DNA from: Saprospiraceae bacterium | GTDB lineage: Bacteria; Bacteroidota; Bacteroidia; Chitinophagales; Saprospiraceae | Direction of reading: 5' to 3' | NCBI GenBank assembly: GCA_029212405.1 | Contig: JARGNR010000010.1 | Coordinates: 1-64,000 of the forward strand | Length of the DNA stretch: 64,000 nt | In this document: positions 54,701 to 63,539 of the stretch, one piece after another | Layout of the letters: each line of letters starts with the position of its first letter | Numbering within the stretch: the first letter of the stretch is position 1 | The notes under the pieces: generated by a model | Databases searched by the model: none | Told to the model about the DNA's origin: nothing | Seen by the model: the letters and a program-made list of their open reading frames with translations, nothing else | Made by a program: the position numbers and the translations under genes

Positions 54701-56266
54701 ATGATGTTAACTATTCAAGATACATTCAATAAAGAATTACCTGCAGATAAAAACACTTCAAATACAAGAAGACAAGTTTTGCAAGCATGCTATTCATTTG
54801 TAACACCTAGAATTCCTTCTAACCCCTCGGTTGTCCACGTTTCAAAAGAAATGGCTGAAGCTATAGGTATAGAATCATTCGAGCTCAAACAACCCCAATT
54901 TAAAGGCATATTTTCAGGTGCCTTGGTTATGAAAGGAACCCAACCTTATGCCATGTGTTATGGAGGGCATCAATTCGGTTCATGGGCGGGTCAATTGGGA
55001 GATGGTCGAGCCATCAATCTGGGAGAAGTAGTCCACAACAATCAACGATGGGCATTGCAATTAAAAGGGGCAGGCGAAACCCCTTATTCCAGAACCGCGG
55101 ATGGTTTGGCAGTTCTAAGATCTTCAATTAGGGAGCATTTGTGTAGTGAAGCCATGTTCCATTTAGGCGTACCCACTACTCGATCTTTGTCTTTATGTCT
55201 CACCGGAGATCAAGTCATGAGAGATGTCATGTACGACGGTAATCCCGAATATGAAAAAGGAGCGGTTGTATGTCGAGTAGCCGAATCATTCATTCGATTT
55301 GGTAATTTTCAAATATTTGCCAGCAGAAAAGACGATGTTACACTGAAGGCACTAACAGACTATACCATTAAGTATTTTTATCCTGAGATCAAATCAGAAG
55401 GAAAAGAGAAATACATTGCTTTTTTTAATGCCGTACTCGATCGTACGTTGCATATGGTTGTTCATTGGCAACGAGTAGGATTTGTACATGGTGTGATGAA
55501 TACAGACAACATGTCGATATTAGGACAAACCATTGATTATGGACCATATGGCTGGTTGGAAGATTATAATAAAGATTGGACTCCTAATACGACGGATAGA
55601 CAACAAAAGAGATATCGGTTTGGCAATCAACCTGGAATCGCACAATGGAATCTATTCCAATTAGCCAATGCATTATTTCCATTAATTGGAGAAGCAAAGC
55701 CCTTGGAAGATGCCCTTAAACGATACATTGAGGATTTCACGGTAGCGTATCAAGAAATGATGCGTTCAAAGTTGGGTCTTCAAATAGAAGACACGGAGGA
55801 TGCGAAATTGATTGAGCAATTAGAAGAGACGCTATCCTTGACAGAAACAGATATGACCATTTTTTTTAGAAAGTTAGCTGACCTAGTCAAAGAAGATGAC
55901 CAAGAGATTGCACTTAAAAAAATAAGAGATGCTTTCTATCAACCTGAACTGATGGATGACCAGTATCAAGATCAATGGAAAGAATGGCTTTCAGACTACA
56001 TCCAACGGATAAATCGTGACTCTTTTTCAGATTTAGATCGTAAGGCATTGATGAATAAAACAAACCCCAAATATGTCTTACGTAATTATATGGCACAGTT
56101 GGCTATTGATGCTGCGGACAAGGGTGATTATACCATTATTGAAGAATTACACCAGATTCTTAAACGTCCGTATGAAGACCAACCAAGCAATGAAAAATGG
56201 TTTGCGAAAAGACCGGAATGGGCAAGACATAAAGTTGGTTGTTCTATGTTATCTTGCAGCTCTTAA
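54701..56266 (+). CDS. selO: Protein adenylyltransferase SelO
   Basis: Pseudokinase-fold enzyme that transfers AMP to Ser, Thr or Tyr of target proteins, linked to redox stress. Started at 54701 (or 54704), it has ~521 residues; the ORF extends 12 codons further upstream without support. Family features: YAMCYGGHQFGSWAGQLGDG (ATP loop), LQLKGAGETPYSRTADGLAV, LRSSIREHLCSEAMFHLGVP, FVHGVMNTDNMSILGQTIDY, GPYGWLEDYN. The C-terminal end SMLSCSS keeps the redox Cys typical of SelO (Sec in vertebrates). It follows the hydrolase closely and may share its transcript. Confidence 0.95.
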   Translation: MMLTIQDTFNKELPADKNTSNTRRQVLQACYSFVTPRIPSNPSVVHVSKEMAEAIGIESFELKQPQFKGIFSGALVMKGTQPYAMCYGGHQFGSWAGQLGDGRAINLGEVVHNNQRWALQLKGAGETPYSRTADGLAVLRSSIREHLCSEAMFHLGVPTTRSLSLCLTGDQVMRDVMYDGNPEYEKGAVVCRVAESFIRFGNFQIFASRKDDVTLKALTDYTIKYFYPEIKSEGKEKYIAFFNAVLDRTLHMVVHWQRVGFVHGVMNTDNMSILGQTIDYGPYGWLEDYNKDWTPNTTDRQQKRYRFGNQPGIAQWNLFQLANALFPLIGEAKPLEDALKRYIEDFTVAYQEMMRSKLGLQIEDTEDAKLIEQLEETLSLTETDMTIFFRKLADLVKEDDQEIALKKIRDAFYQPELMDDQYQDQWKEWLSDYIQRINRDSFSDLDRKALMNKTNPKYVLRNYMAQLAIDAADKGDYTIIEELHQILKRPYEDQPSNEKWFAKRPEWARHKVGCSMLSCSS

Positions 56267-56304
56267 TTGCGAAACATTTTTTTAACTAATCGAACTTTGA
56301 ACAT

Positions 56305-56607
56305 ATGAATTTCTTTAAAAACCTATTTGGTGGTAAAAATAAAATTGAGCTCTCAGAAGAAGAATTGCTAGAAGTGGGTGCGTGTCCAAATTGCTGGGGT
56401 AAACAAGAGTACAATGATGAATATGTAGCCTATCAAAAGGATCAAACCAAGGCAAACATCAACAAAGATAAACAACACCAAAAAGCATTTGTCCAACAAT
56501 ACATTGAAACTGGAATAACGGGAATACAGCTCAAGAGGGAAGGGGAATATCTGACGTGTCCGAAATGCAATACAAAACATAAATACGTTTCTTCAAAGGC
56601 AAACTAA
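56305..56607 (+). CDS. Small zinc-ribbon-like protein
   Basis: A 100-residue soluble protein with two Cys pairs, CPNC (residues ~28-31) and CPKC (~87-90), consistent with a zinc ribbon, separated by a ~55-residue acidic-basic helix (DKQHQKAFVQQYIETGITGI). No signal or membrane segment. I do not recognise a family. It lies 38 bases after selO and 16 before the DUF547 gene and may be part of their transcript. Confidence 0.7.
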   Translation: MNFFKNLFGGKNKIELSEEELLEVGACPNCWGKQEYNDEYVAYQKDQTKANINKDKQHQKAFVQQYIETGITGIQLKREGEYLTCPKCNTKHKYVSSKAN

Positions 56608-56623
56608 TTGAAAAATTAAAATT

Positions 56624-57484
56624 GTGCAGAGTTTAAAATACATTGGCTACGGCATTGTCACGATGGGTATCTTAGTACTTGTTTATATGATTTCTTCTGG
56701 AAAAAATATCAATGAATTAGGTCTAGAAATTCTCTCGAAGGTCAAAAGTGCAAAAGGGGATAAAGTGAATCTGGAGGCCATCATTCCAAGCCCATTAAAA
56801 ACGATAGATCATAGTGACTGGGCCTATCTTATGCAGAAACATGTCAAAAGTGATGGTAAGGTAGATTATCGAGGTATCACAAAGAACAAATCGTATTTAA
56901 CATCTTATCTCCAAATGATTTCTCAAAACCCTCCGGCCCAAAATTGGTCAAAAGAAGAATCGCTTGCCTATTGGATCAATGCGTATAATGCATTTACGAT
57001 TCGTCTCATTTTGGACCATTACCCTGTTAAAAGCATCAAAGATATAGCAGATGGGTTACCAATGATCAATTCACCATGGGACATCAAGTTTTTTACGATT
57101 GGAGGTGTACCTTTTGATCTTAATACCATCGAACATGAAATCCTGCGAAAACAATTTGACGAACCCCGCATACACTTTGCCATTAATTGTGCATCTACTT
57201 CATGCCCTGTACTTAGAAATGAAGCCTATCTTCCCAAATATTTGGAATTTCAGTTAGAGGATCAGGCTAACGTATTTATAAATGATCCGAATAAAAATGT
57301 AATCACAGATACTAGCATACAACTTTCTAAAATATTCAACTGGTTTGCGGGAGATTTCACAAAAAAAGAATCTCTTCATTCCTTTCTTTCTGCGTATCAT
57401 TCCAATATAAATGCAGATGCAAAAATTTCTTATCTCCCATACGATTGGAGTTTGAATAACACATCAAAAAGGTCAAAAAAATAG
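56624..57484 (+). CDS. DUF547-family membrane-anchored protein
   Basis: A 286-residue protein with GTG start at 56624, chosen because the N-terminal hydrophobic segment follows at once (YIGYGIVTMGILVLVYMISS) and no ATG lies upstream in frame. The DUF547 domain covers residues ~70-260: SLAYWINAYNAFTIRLILDH, SPWDIKFFTIGGVPFDLNTI, EHEILRKQFDEPRIHFAINC, ASTSCPVLRNEAYLP. The Cys in NCASTSCP may be catalytic, as the fold is likened to transglutaminase or NlpC/P60-type enzymes; activity is unproven. Likely periplasmic. 16 bases follow the zinc-ribbon gene. Confidence 0.88.
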   Translation: MQSLKYIGYGIVTMGILVLVYMISSGKNINELGLEILSKVKSAKGDKVNLEAIIPSPLKTIDHSDWAYLMQKHVKSDGKVDYRGITKNKSYLTSYLQMISQNPPAQNWSKEESLAYWINAYNAFTIRLILDHYPVKSIKDIADGLPMINSPWDIKFFTIGGVPFDLNTIEHEILRKQFDEPRIHFAINCASTSCPVLRNEAYLPKYLEFQLEDQANVFINDPNKNVITDTSIQLSKIFNWFAGDFTKKESLHSFLSAYHSNINADAKISYLPYDWSLNNTSKRSKK

Positions 57485-57490
57485 TTATTT

Positions 57491-57534
57491 AGAATAGAAT
57501 AAAATTGGCTTTTCTATTCTCAGGAAAAATCCTG
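57491..57534 (+). terminator. Double inverted repeat after the DUF547 gene
   Basis: AGAATAGAA/TTCTATTCT (9-base arms, 12-base loop, 57491-57520), followed directly by CAGGA-AAAA-TCCTG (57521-57534). No long T run follows, so termination is uncertain. Confidence 0.4.
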
Positions 57535-57601
57535 TCTAGTGATATTTTCCATATTCATTAAATGTTCTTATTTTGAAGATAAATAACCACCAAAAAAAGC
57601 C

Positions 57602-58678
57602 ATGGAATGTACCTCACTATTATCCTCTGCCATTAATGATGGCGATGTTAGTACAAAATTATTTAAAGGAACAAGTCATAAAAACCTTGTTACTGATCTT
57701 CAACGAACATTGTTCGAACTGGGATTTGAAAAACAGTTAAAATGGGATCAATACCAAGCAGATGGTCAATACGGAAATGCTACTCAAGCCGCACTCGTCG
57801 CATTTGCAAAAAAAAATGGTTTAGATACTGACGGGAGTAAGGTCACGAATGAGCTAGCTAAAATACTCGTTCGTAGGCATGACTTTCTACCAAGTATGTA
57901 TCTACTTTGGGAAATTCACAATTCGGATTTGAGAACACGAAAATTTATCTCAAAGGGGACTAAGATGAGTATCATTGCCATTCAAACGCTGCTCAATACA
58001 CTGGGCTATAGAGAAGCCCCAAGTGGTGATCTGTTAGAAGAAGATGGGCTCTATGGCCCTGAAACAACTAAAGCATTTATTGCATTTGCTAAAGACAACA
58101 ATATCGACTCGGACGGCGATTGGCTCAGCCGACCTCTAATTAATCTCCTCCTGAAAGAAATCGATCTTTTCTATGGAAAGGATTGGTCTACATTGGCTGC
58201 AAATAATCTACCCAATGCATCTTCCCCTCTCATTCTATATCAAGGTACTCGTTTTGTAGGAAATCCTTGTCGTGCAGACGTTCAATTCAAACCGATGCTG
58301 GAAAAAATAAACACGTATGCGGAACAGGCTCAAGTCTTCATTTATGTAACCAGCTCTTTTCGAACAACTACTAATGTAGCCGGTGCCATCGTAACACCGG
58401 CAACTCGGTCCAATCATCTTGCCGGTCATGGAATAGATATGAATATAAAATATGGAAATGGGGGATTTGCCAATTCCAAAGTATTGACAAAATACCCAGA
58501 TGTTCCCGCACCTGTACGACAGTTTCTGACCTCAATTATCGATGATCCTGCCTTGCGCTGGGGAGGTAATTTTTCAGAAAAAGATCCGGTGCACATTGAT
58601 GATGGATTAAATCAAAATGGACCTGCATGGGACAAGCGATATGAATTGATGCAGAAGGCGGTGCAGTTGGGTAAGTAG
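57602..58678 (+). CDS. Peptidoglycan-binding / M15-type peptidase without signal peptide
   Basis: A 358-residue protein. Two peptidoglycan-binding-like (PG_binding_1) regions: LVTDLQRTLFELGFEKQLKW with ADGQYGNATQAALVAFAKKN (~30-90), and IAIQTLLNTLGYREAPSGDL with DGLYGPETTKAFIAFAKDNN (~125-180). A C-terminal D,D-/L,D-carboxypeptidase (M15) domain has SSFRTTTN, SNHLAGHGIDMNI with HxxGxGxD, and DPVHIDDG as the second zinc-binding His. No signal peptide or lipobox is visible in the N terminus (MECTSLLSSAINDGDVSTKL). That suggests export by another path, or release by lysis as for phage or toxin-like endolysins. Confidence 0.85.
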   Translation: MECTSLLSSAINDGDVSTKLFKGTSHKNLVTDLQRTLFELGFEKQLKWDQYQADGQYGNATQAALVAFAKKNGLDTDGSKVTNELAKILVRRHDFLPSMYLLWEIHNSDLRTRKFISKGTKMSIIAIQTLLNTLGYREAPSGDLLEEDGLYGPETTKAFIAFAKDNNIDSDGDWLSRPLINLLLKEIDLFYGKDWSTLAANNLPNASSPLILYQGTRFVGNPCRADVQFKPMLEKINTYAEQAQVFIYVTSSFRTTTNVAGAIVTPATRSNHLAGHGIDMNIKYGNGGFANSKVLTKYPDVPAPVRQFLTSIIDDPALRWGGNFSEKDPVHIDDGLNQNGPAWDKRYELMQKAVQLGK

Positions 58679-58794
58679 CAGACTATATAGAGTAATTCAT
58701 GGATCACCCGAAGTGAACATGCCGTTGATAGTTTGCCATCAATAAATGCCATTCAGGGCAATTCTGGTTCATCAGGTTTTGATTTAGAAACCAA

Positions 58795-59682
58795 TTAAAT
58801 AAAAACATCCAACTGCTCATCTAGAATCTTCGCCCTGATTGGAGTAAGTCCAACATTCTGTCCATCAATGTTCAAGGGATCTTTGGTTGAACTTTCAATC
58901 GAAAACGATTTGGCGCGATAATGCTCAATCACGGGATCACCTATATGTTTGCCTTTAAATACTTTGAGAAAAAGGGATAATAATCGCAACCTTGAAGCCT
59001 TTCGCACTACAAAAATGTCTAACAATCCATCATCGAATTCTGCCTGTGGAGCCATTTTCATTCCGTTGCCGGTATACTTGGTATTGCACGCCAAAAATAA
59101 TGCTACGTCATCTTCAATCGACAAATCATCGATTTCAATTTTTACCTTCGTAGTCTTGTTGATCATTAACTCTATCAATGAGGCTACGTCATATCGAATA
59201 CCCCCTAAAGCTCTGAGTTTTTCTGCCCTCAAATTGATTAATGATGGCATGCCCCATCCCAAAATATTAAAACTAAATATCTTTTCAGTCTCTGAAACAA
59301 CTTCAAAAATATCCATCTTTCCTCTCTTATTCGAAAGAATTTTTTGGACAGCTTTTACTGGATCCAAACAGTCTAAATCATGCATCAAAGAATTGCCAGT
59401 ACCTCCAGGAATGAATCCAATTGGGAGTCTTTTTCCATCCTTTCTTTGAAGAACTCCATTGATTACTTCGTGAAAGGTTCCGTCTCCACCGACAATACAA
59501 ATTGCCTCTAAATCATCAAGATTCTTCGTATTGGCCAGTTCATACGGGTGATTTTTATGGGTAGAAAGGTCTACTTCCAAATCAATACCGGCTTCTTCGA
59601 ATAATCCTCTGATTTTTTTTAGAATAGAAGGGCCTTTTTTTTGGCCACTCATAGGATTGATGATTAGGTAATAGTTGGACAT
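58795..59682 (-). CDS. Diacylglycerol-kinase-family lipid kinase
   Basis: A 295-residue lipid kinase of the YegS/DgkB group. It has the nucleotide-binding IINPMSGQKKGPSILKKIRG and ICIVGGDGTFHEVINGVLQR (GGDGT), and the substrate-side GFIPGGTGNSLMHDLDC. The C-terminal lobe includes ACNTKYTGNGMKMAPQAEFD and DGLLDIFVVRKASR. Phosphorylates diacylglycerol or sphingolipid; Bacteroidota make sphingolipids, so sphinganine is possible but not shown. Divergent from the 59722 ORF, with only 39 bases between. Confidence 0.93.
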   Translation of the reverse strand: MSNYYLIINPMSGQKKGPSILKKIRGLFEEAGIDLEVDLSTHKNHPYELANTKNLDDLEAICIVGGDGTFHEVINGVLQRKDGKRLPIGFIPGGTGNSLMHDLDCLDPVKAVQKILSNKRGKMDIFEVVSETEKIFSFNILGWGMPSLINLRAEKLRALGGIRYDVASLIELMINKTTKVKIEIDDLSIEDDVALFLACNTKYTGNGMKMAPQAEFDDGLLDIFVVRKASRLRLLSLFLKVFKGKHIGDPVIEHYRAKSFSIESSTKDPLNIDGQNVGLTPIRAKILDEQLDVFI

Positions 59683-59721
59683 TGAGGGAAGATACCAAAA
59701 TCCCTTTCAAGACCGATTAAA

Positions 59722-60720
59722 ATGAAATACATTTTCGAAGTTTTCAGAATAAGTTTCTCTCTTTCTACAGATAATTTTCTTTCCGCTGTCTTGACTTCTG
59801 CTATTAGGTCAGATGGCTCAGTAGAATATGGACTATATACAAGGGAAGAAGTACTTAGTTCAGATTATGATTTACCTCTATCGAATCTTATTGCTATAAC
59901 ACACAATGTTGTACTAACACAAACCATCTTTGGAGAACTTGATTGTGACATAACAGAAAAATTATTTGAAGAAATAGCAGATCAGATAGAGGAAGATGGA
60001 TTGAAACCAATTCAAATAGATGGTACTCGAGATTGTCTGGCTCATGTTTTAATGGAAGAATGTACAGATTACTATTCTGTTTCTGGCGATGGAACTACGA
60101 CTTATTTATATACAAGTTGTAATCAATGGACAGAAACAATTCAAGTTGGATGTAACGATGGATACCCTGGAGATAACCCAGGTAGTTGGACTCCTCCAAT
60201 TAATGATAGTGATCCAAATGGAGGGCCAAGACCTGATCCGATTGGAGATGGAACAGATGAAAATAATGACAATGATACAGACCCAATTGATAACAGAACA
60301 TCAATAGAAAAACTATGTGATTCATACCCAGTGCATTGTGACTGTATAGTTACAGGAGATAATGAAAGTGATGCCAAACTGATTCATAGATTAATAACAG
60401 ACCATGATCATTTGTTAGATCCATGTAATTCCAACAGTAGCTTTATGGAAAATATCTTATCTTCGGTCTGCGCAAAAAACAATGGAAATTTGACAAGTTC
60501 TGCTCTTCTTGAGGGAATCAATAATGCATCTTCAGATGGATTAATAACAGCATATAATAATATGGTTGATAATTATTCTACAGGTTGTGGGAGTCTAAAT
60601 GAACTAAATCAAATAACAGATAATATGTCTGAATGTAATCTTGCATCTTTCATAGAAAGCTTTAATTCATATTTTGGAATTATCAATGAACCCGCGAAAC
60701 AAACAAATCCCATACTTTGA
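59722..60720 (+). CDS. Hypothetical protein, 5' part of a probably split gene
   Basis: A 332-residue ORF of unknown function, in a visibly AT-richer stretch. No signal peptide is seen at the start (MKYIFEVFRISFSLSTDNFL). The middle contains a Cys-rich part (CTDYYSVSGDGTTTYLYTSC) and an Asp/Asn/Pro/Gly-rich linker (DENNDNDTDPIDNRT, ~170-200). The C-terminal part is helical, with several Cys (SVCAKNN, SECNLASFIES). The ORF ends with a TGA that overlaps the next ORF's start; a single missing T in the run at 60716-60718 would join the two (see 60717). Only 39 bases separate it from the divergent kinase gene, so a 5' truncation at this junction is possible. Confidence 0.6.
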   Translation: MKYIFEVFRISFSLSTDNFLSAVLTSAIRSDGSVEYGLYTREEVLSSDYDLPLSNLIAITHNVVLTQTIFGELDCDITEKLFEEIADQIEEDGLKPIQIDGTRDCLAHVLMEECTDYYSVSGDGTTTYLYTSCNQWTETIQVGCNDGYPGDNPGSWTPPINDSDPNGGPRPDPIGDGTDENNDNDTDPIDNRTSIEKLCDSYPVHCDCIVTGDNESDAKLIHRLITDHDHLLDPCNSNSSFMENILSSVCAKNNGNLTSSALLEGINNASSDGLITAYNNMVDNYSTGCGSLNELNQITDNMSECNLASFIESFNSYFGIINEPAKQTNPIL

Positions 60721-61202
60721 CTGTAGGCTCTATACTGTGTGCAACCATATTTGATATTCAAGATGCAGGAGATGGCATACATTTTACAGGAGGAATTTCA
60801 GGACTTAGATTTGATGTAATAAATATACTTAGTGTTACACAAACAGTACCTATTGGTAATTTGGTATTATTAGTGGATAAAGATGTATTGAATAATAATT
60901 GTCCAGTTTCAAATGTTGCAAACTTAATGACACTAGCAATAAATGAAACTATCGAACAAATTAGAATTTTGATGCAAAATGAACTTTTCTATGAAGATTT
61001 AACGGATCCAGATACATTTCAAGGAATCCTATTAAGAAATATATCAGCAAAAAGTGCAGATTGTGTTTCACATGGCTATGGAGGATCGGCTTCAGCCAAT
61101 GTTACAAATGAACCAGCAGCATATACAGCAAGATGCAATACAACTTTTCCTGTATTTACTAATAATTTTATATCTATGAACAATGGTGCAGATTGTCAAT
61201 AA
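60717..61202 (+). CDS. Hypothetical protein, 3' part of a probably split gene
   Basis: A 161-residue ORF with only a TTG as possible start (60717-60719), overlapping the preceding stop. There is no ATG until residue ~77. In this frame the reading is open back to a TGA at 60687-60689. The amino-acid style is like the ORF upstream (Cys, Asn, Asp, beta-rich; e.g. GDGIHFTGGISGLRFDVINI). Inserting one T in the CTTTGA context would fuse the two into one product of about 495 residues. I cannot name a family. Its end overlaps the lipoprotein start by 20 bases. Confidence 0.5.
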   Translation: MTVGSILCATIFDIQDAGDGIHFTGGISGLRFDVINILSVTQTVPIGNLVLLVDKDVLNNNCPVSNVANLMTLAINETIEQIRILMQNELFYEDLTDPDTFQGILLRNISAKSADCVSHGYGGSASANVTNEPAAYTARCNTTFPVFTNNFISMNNGADCQ

Positions 61203-62001
61203 GTACTATCGTATAATGTTAGTAATATTTGTTATTACATGTTACAGTTGTGCTACAACTAAAAGCATCGTATCGTGTACATTTAATCCTGAGAAAAATG
61301 AAATAATTGGAAATAATAAAAAGGCAAAAGCTTTTATGTCTTATAATAACAATAACTATATACCAATAGCAATTGAAGAATTATTGTACAATAATAGAAA
61401 TGTTATATCAAATTATAAAGAACCACTTCCTCAATATGCAGAATTAGATTCATTAACTGGAAATATAAAAATGGTCAATAATCCACAAGCAAAATCATTA
61501 CTAAGAGGTGGATATAAAATTAAAGGATGCACAGACACAACTTGGGCAAAAAAGAAAATGGCAGATCACTTATTGCGTAAATATCAATTAAGTAGACAAG
61601 ATTCATTTTTCATTAATGATATCTTTACTTATTCGTTCAATCTTGATTCCATTCAATTACTTAAATCACATGAAGATTTAAATATTATTGTAGGCTTAAA
61701 AAAATCTAGGGGATTTTATGAATGCCTTGGTTGTAATTTTTCATTATTTATTTCTGGCATTCTTGATGAGCGTGGATACAAATTTCGAGGAATAAAAAGA
61801 TACGAATTAAATCATGATCAAACTTTCTTTGATACTGAATTCCTAACAAAAGAAAAGTTTGATTTCTCATATTATTTCAAAGCATATAAAGATGTAGAGA
61901 TTGATGAAGTTATATCTACATTAAGAAATAAATATGGGATTATGTTGACACATGAACGCACTGATACAGTTAGAATGGGTGTTTATAATCTTGATGAATA
62001 A
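61183..62001 (+). CDS. Tandem-duplicated lipoprotein, copy A
   Basis: A 272-residue lipoprotein of unknown function. The start at 61183 gives a positively charged n-region (MVQIVNKYYRIMLVIF) and a lipobox ending at Cys23 (VITCYSC). An internal ATG at 61216 would lose the charges. It is clearly paralogous to the next gene: both have CTDTTWAKKKMADHLLRKYQ / CIDTIWAKNRMAEHLMQKYK, DSFFINDIFTYS / DSFYLNDAFTYS, a C-x-G-C pair, and the ending LTHERTDTVRMG. The domain is unrecognised. It overlaps the previous ORF by 20 bases. Confidence 0.82.
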   Translation: MVQIVNKYYRIMLVIFVITCYSCATTKSIVSCTFNPEKNEIIGNNKKAKAFMSYNNNNYIPIAIEELLYNNRNVISNYKEPLPQYAELDSLTGNIKMVNNPQAKSLLRGGYKIKGCTDTTWAKKKMADHLLRKYQLSRQDSFFINDIFTYSFNLDSIQLLKSHEDLNIIVGLKKSRGFYECLGCNFSLFISGILDERGYKFRGIKRYELNHDQTFFDTEFLTKEKFDFSYYFKAYKDVEIDEVISTLRNKYGIMLTHERTDTVRMGVYNLDE

Positions 62002-62093
62002 TTTATAAAAGTTCAATACAAATTATTACACAAATAATTGCGGTACGGTTTGGAGAAATGTACAGGCTAATGATTTTACAGACTGTTTATAAT

Positions 62094-62924
62094 ATGAATA
62101 AAATGAAACCTAGGTATCTGCTATTAAATATATTCATTGTGATTGTCATTTCTTGTTCTCCTAAGTTCATGATTACTGCCGATAAGAATGAATGTATTTT
62201 GATTAAAGAAGAGAATAGAATTCAAGGATCAGATTTGACCGCCAAAACTTTTGGTTCTGAATTTGAATACTATTTACCAAGAGTAATAGAAAGTCTTGCT
62301 TTTAATAGTACTCCGAATAGTCCAATAAATAGTAATTACAGTGAACCGCCAAGAACTTATTTCGAAGAAGACACTGTAAGCGGTGGAATTCGAGTCATTT
62401 CTAATCCAAAAAACAAATCCAAGATCAGAGCTTTTTATATAATTGAAGGGTGCATAGATACAATTTGGGCAAAAAATAGGATGGCAGAACATTTAATGCA
62501 AAAATATAAATTGACTAGAATAGATTCTTTCTATTTGAATGACGCATTTACATATTCAATACATCCAGACTCTTTACATTTATTGACTGTTCACAATGAC
62601 CCAAATGTGGATTTAGCTTTCAAGAATATTGGTTGGGATTTTCATTGTATGGGTTGTACAATTGCTAATTCACTAGGCTGGATATTCTATGAACAGGGGA
62701 TTGATCCCCTAGGATTTATTAGAGTTGAACTTAATCCTGATATAAACTATTATGATCAGGATTTCCTGAAAAATGTTAAACTACACTTTGTTTACAACTA
62801 TAATAAATATAGAGAGATTGAGTCATCTCAATTACAATATGCCCTAAGAGAAGATTTTGGTATTATTTTGACACATGAACGAAGAGATACAGTTAGAATG
62901 GGATACTATGTGCTTGATGAATAG
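62094..62924 (+). CDS. Tandem-duplicated lipoprotein, copy B
   Basis: A 276-residue lipoprotein started at the ATG at 62094 (MNKMKPRYLLLNIFIVIVIS), whose lipobox Cys follows; the ORF begins 12 codons earlier without support. Paralogous along its whole length to copy A, with shared WAK--MA-HL--KY-L-R-DSF and LTHER-DTVRMG-Y-LDE. The downstream bases also match (TATAAAAGTTCAATA follows both), and the bases upstream of copy B (CAGACTGTTTATAA) resemble the end of the ORF before copy A (CAGATTGTCAATAA). The duplication therefore covers more than the coding part. Confidence 0.82.
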   Translation: MNKMKPRYLLLNIFIVIVISCSPKFMITADKNECILIKEENRIQGSDLTAKTFGSEFEYYLPRVIESLAFNSTPNSPINSNYSEPPRTYFEEDTVSGGIRVISNPKNKSKIRAFYIIEGCIDTIWAKNRMAEHLMQKYKLTRIDSFYLNDAFTYSIHPDSLHLLTVHNDPNVDLAFKNIGWDFHCMGCTIANSLGWIFYEQGIDPLGFIRVELNPDINYYDQDFLKNVKLHFVYNYNKYREIESSQLQYALREDFGIILTHERRDTVRMGYYVLDE

Positions 62925-62953
62925 TATATAAAAGTTCAATAGTTTAAATTAGT

Positions 62954-62983
62954 AGAGGTTCGGATCTTACGATTCGAATCTCT
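62954..62983 (+). terminator. Terminator of lipoprotein copy B
   Basis: Stem AGAGGTTCG / CGAATCTCT with one G-U pair and a 12-base loop, followed by TTTTATTTTG. It starts 30 bases after the stop codon. Confidence 0.8.
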
Positions 62984-63294
62984 TTTTATTTTGATATCAA
63001 AAAAAGACATACACCATGATAAAGAATTTACAAGTAATATAATCTCTCTCACGATTAACCAATTATATCATAGACCTTTATGCTTTTTTTTTATTCTGGC
63101 AATGCTGGCACCATTATTCTTAAAAAGAACACTTTTCCAATTATGTTTAAGAAAATATCTTTCCTATATCCAATCTGAGAGGGATAATATGATTTGACTT
63201 GTTCTTTCCATGGCTTCTTAATCTTAAGAGCAAAAATGCAGATAATGATGTTTTTTAGGATCGCTCATAGACTATAGTTTCTGTTAAAAAGGAT
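62984..63294. other. Gene-free interval next to the decayed region
   Basis: About 310 AT-rich bases. A 68-codon ORF starting with TTG at 62991 is the only reading frame of any length and has no start region or coding character. There is no clear promoter. The bases look like worn-out accessory DNA between the lipoprotein pair and the gene remnants on the minus strand. Confidence 0.5.
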
Positions 63295-63539
63295 TTACAT
63301 ATCAATATCCAAATCATCTTTACGAAGTGAATCATAAAGAGGTGAGTCGTTTTTCTTGCCAAGTATAAATGATTTTAGCCGTTCTTCCTTGGTTGCACTT
63401 CCACCTTTTATAAAAGCATCAAAGAAAGGTAATTCATCTTCATTTAGAACATTTTCAAACTGATAAAAAGTTCAGATTTCTGTTGCTGAATAATATAACC
63501 TACATTAAAACCATCTACTTTATCTTTAATTTCACTCAT
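63295..63539 (-). pseudogene. Small gene with a 1-nt frameshift
   Basis: Starts with ATG at 63537-63539 (MSEIKDKVDGFNVGYIIQQQ) and ends with TAA at 63295-63297. The frame is broken at an A5 run (63465-63469); the product resumes as FYQFENVLNEDELPFFDAFI, then GKKNDSPLYDSLRKDDLDID. One extra base in the run would give one 81-residue protein. I do not recognise it. It overlaps the excisionase remnant by eight bases, the usual spacing for a small cotranscribed accessory operon. The break could be real or a sequencing error. Confidence 0.65.

Noticed and set aside
58949-59449. 166-codon ORF on the plus strand inside the lipid kinase gene
   Set aside because: Antisense to conserved kinase motifs, with a Ser/Ile/Asn-rich translation typical of reverse-complement code.
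62954-62983. Possible tRNA T-arm or att-site fragment (GGTTCG...CGAATC)
   Set aside because: No acceptor stem, anticodon arm or CCA region nearby; a stem with a following T run after a stop codon is a terminator.
62991-63197. 68-codon ORF with TTG start
   Set aside because: No start region, no promoter, no recognisable domain; its hydrophobic stretch comes from a T-rich run.
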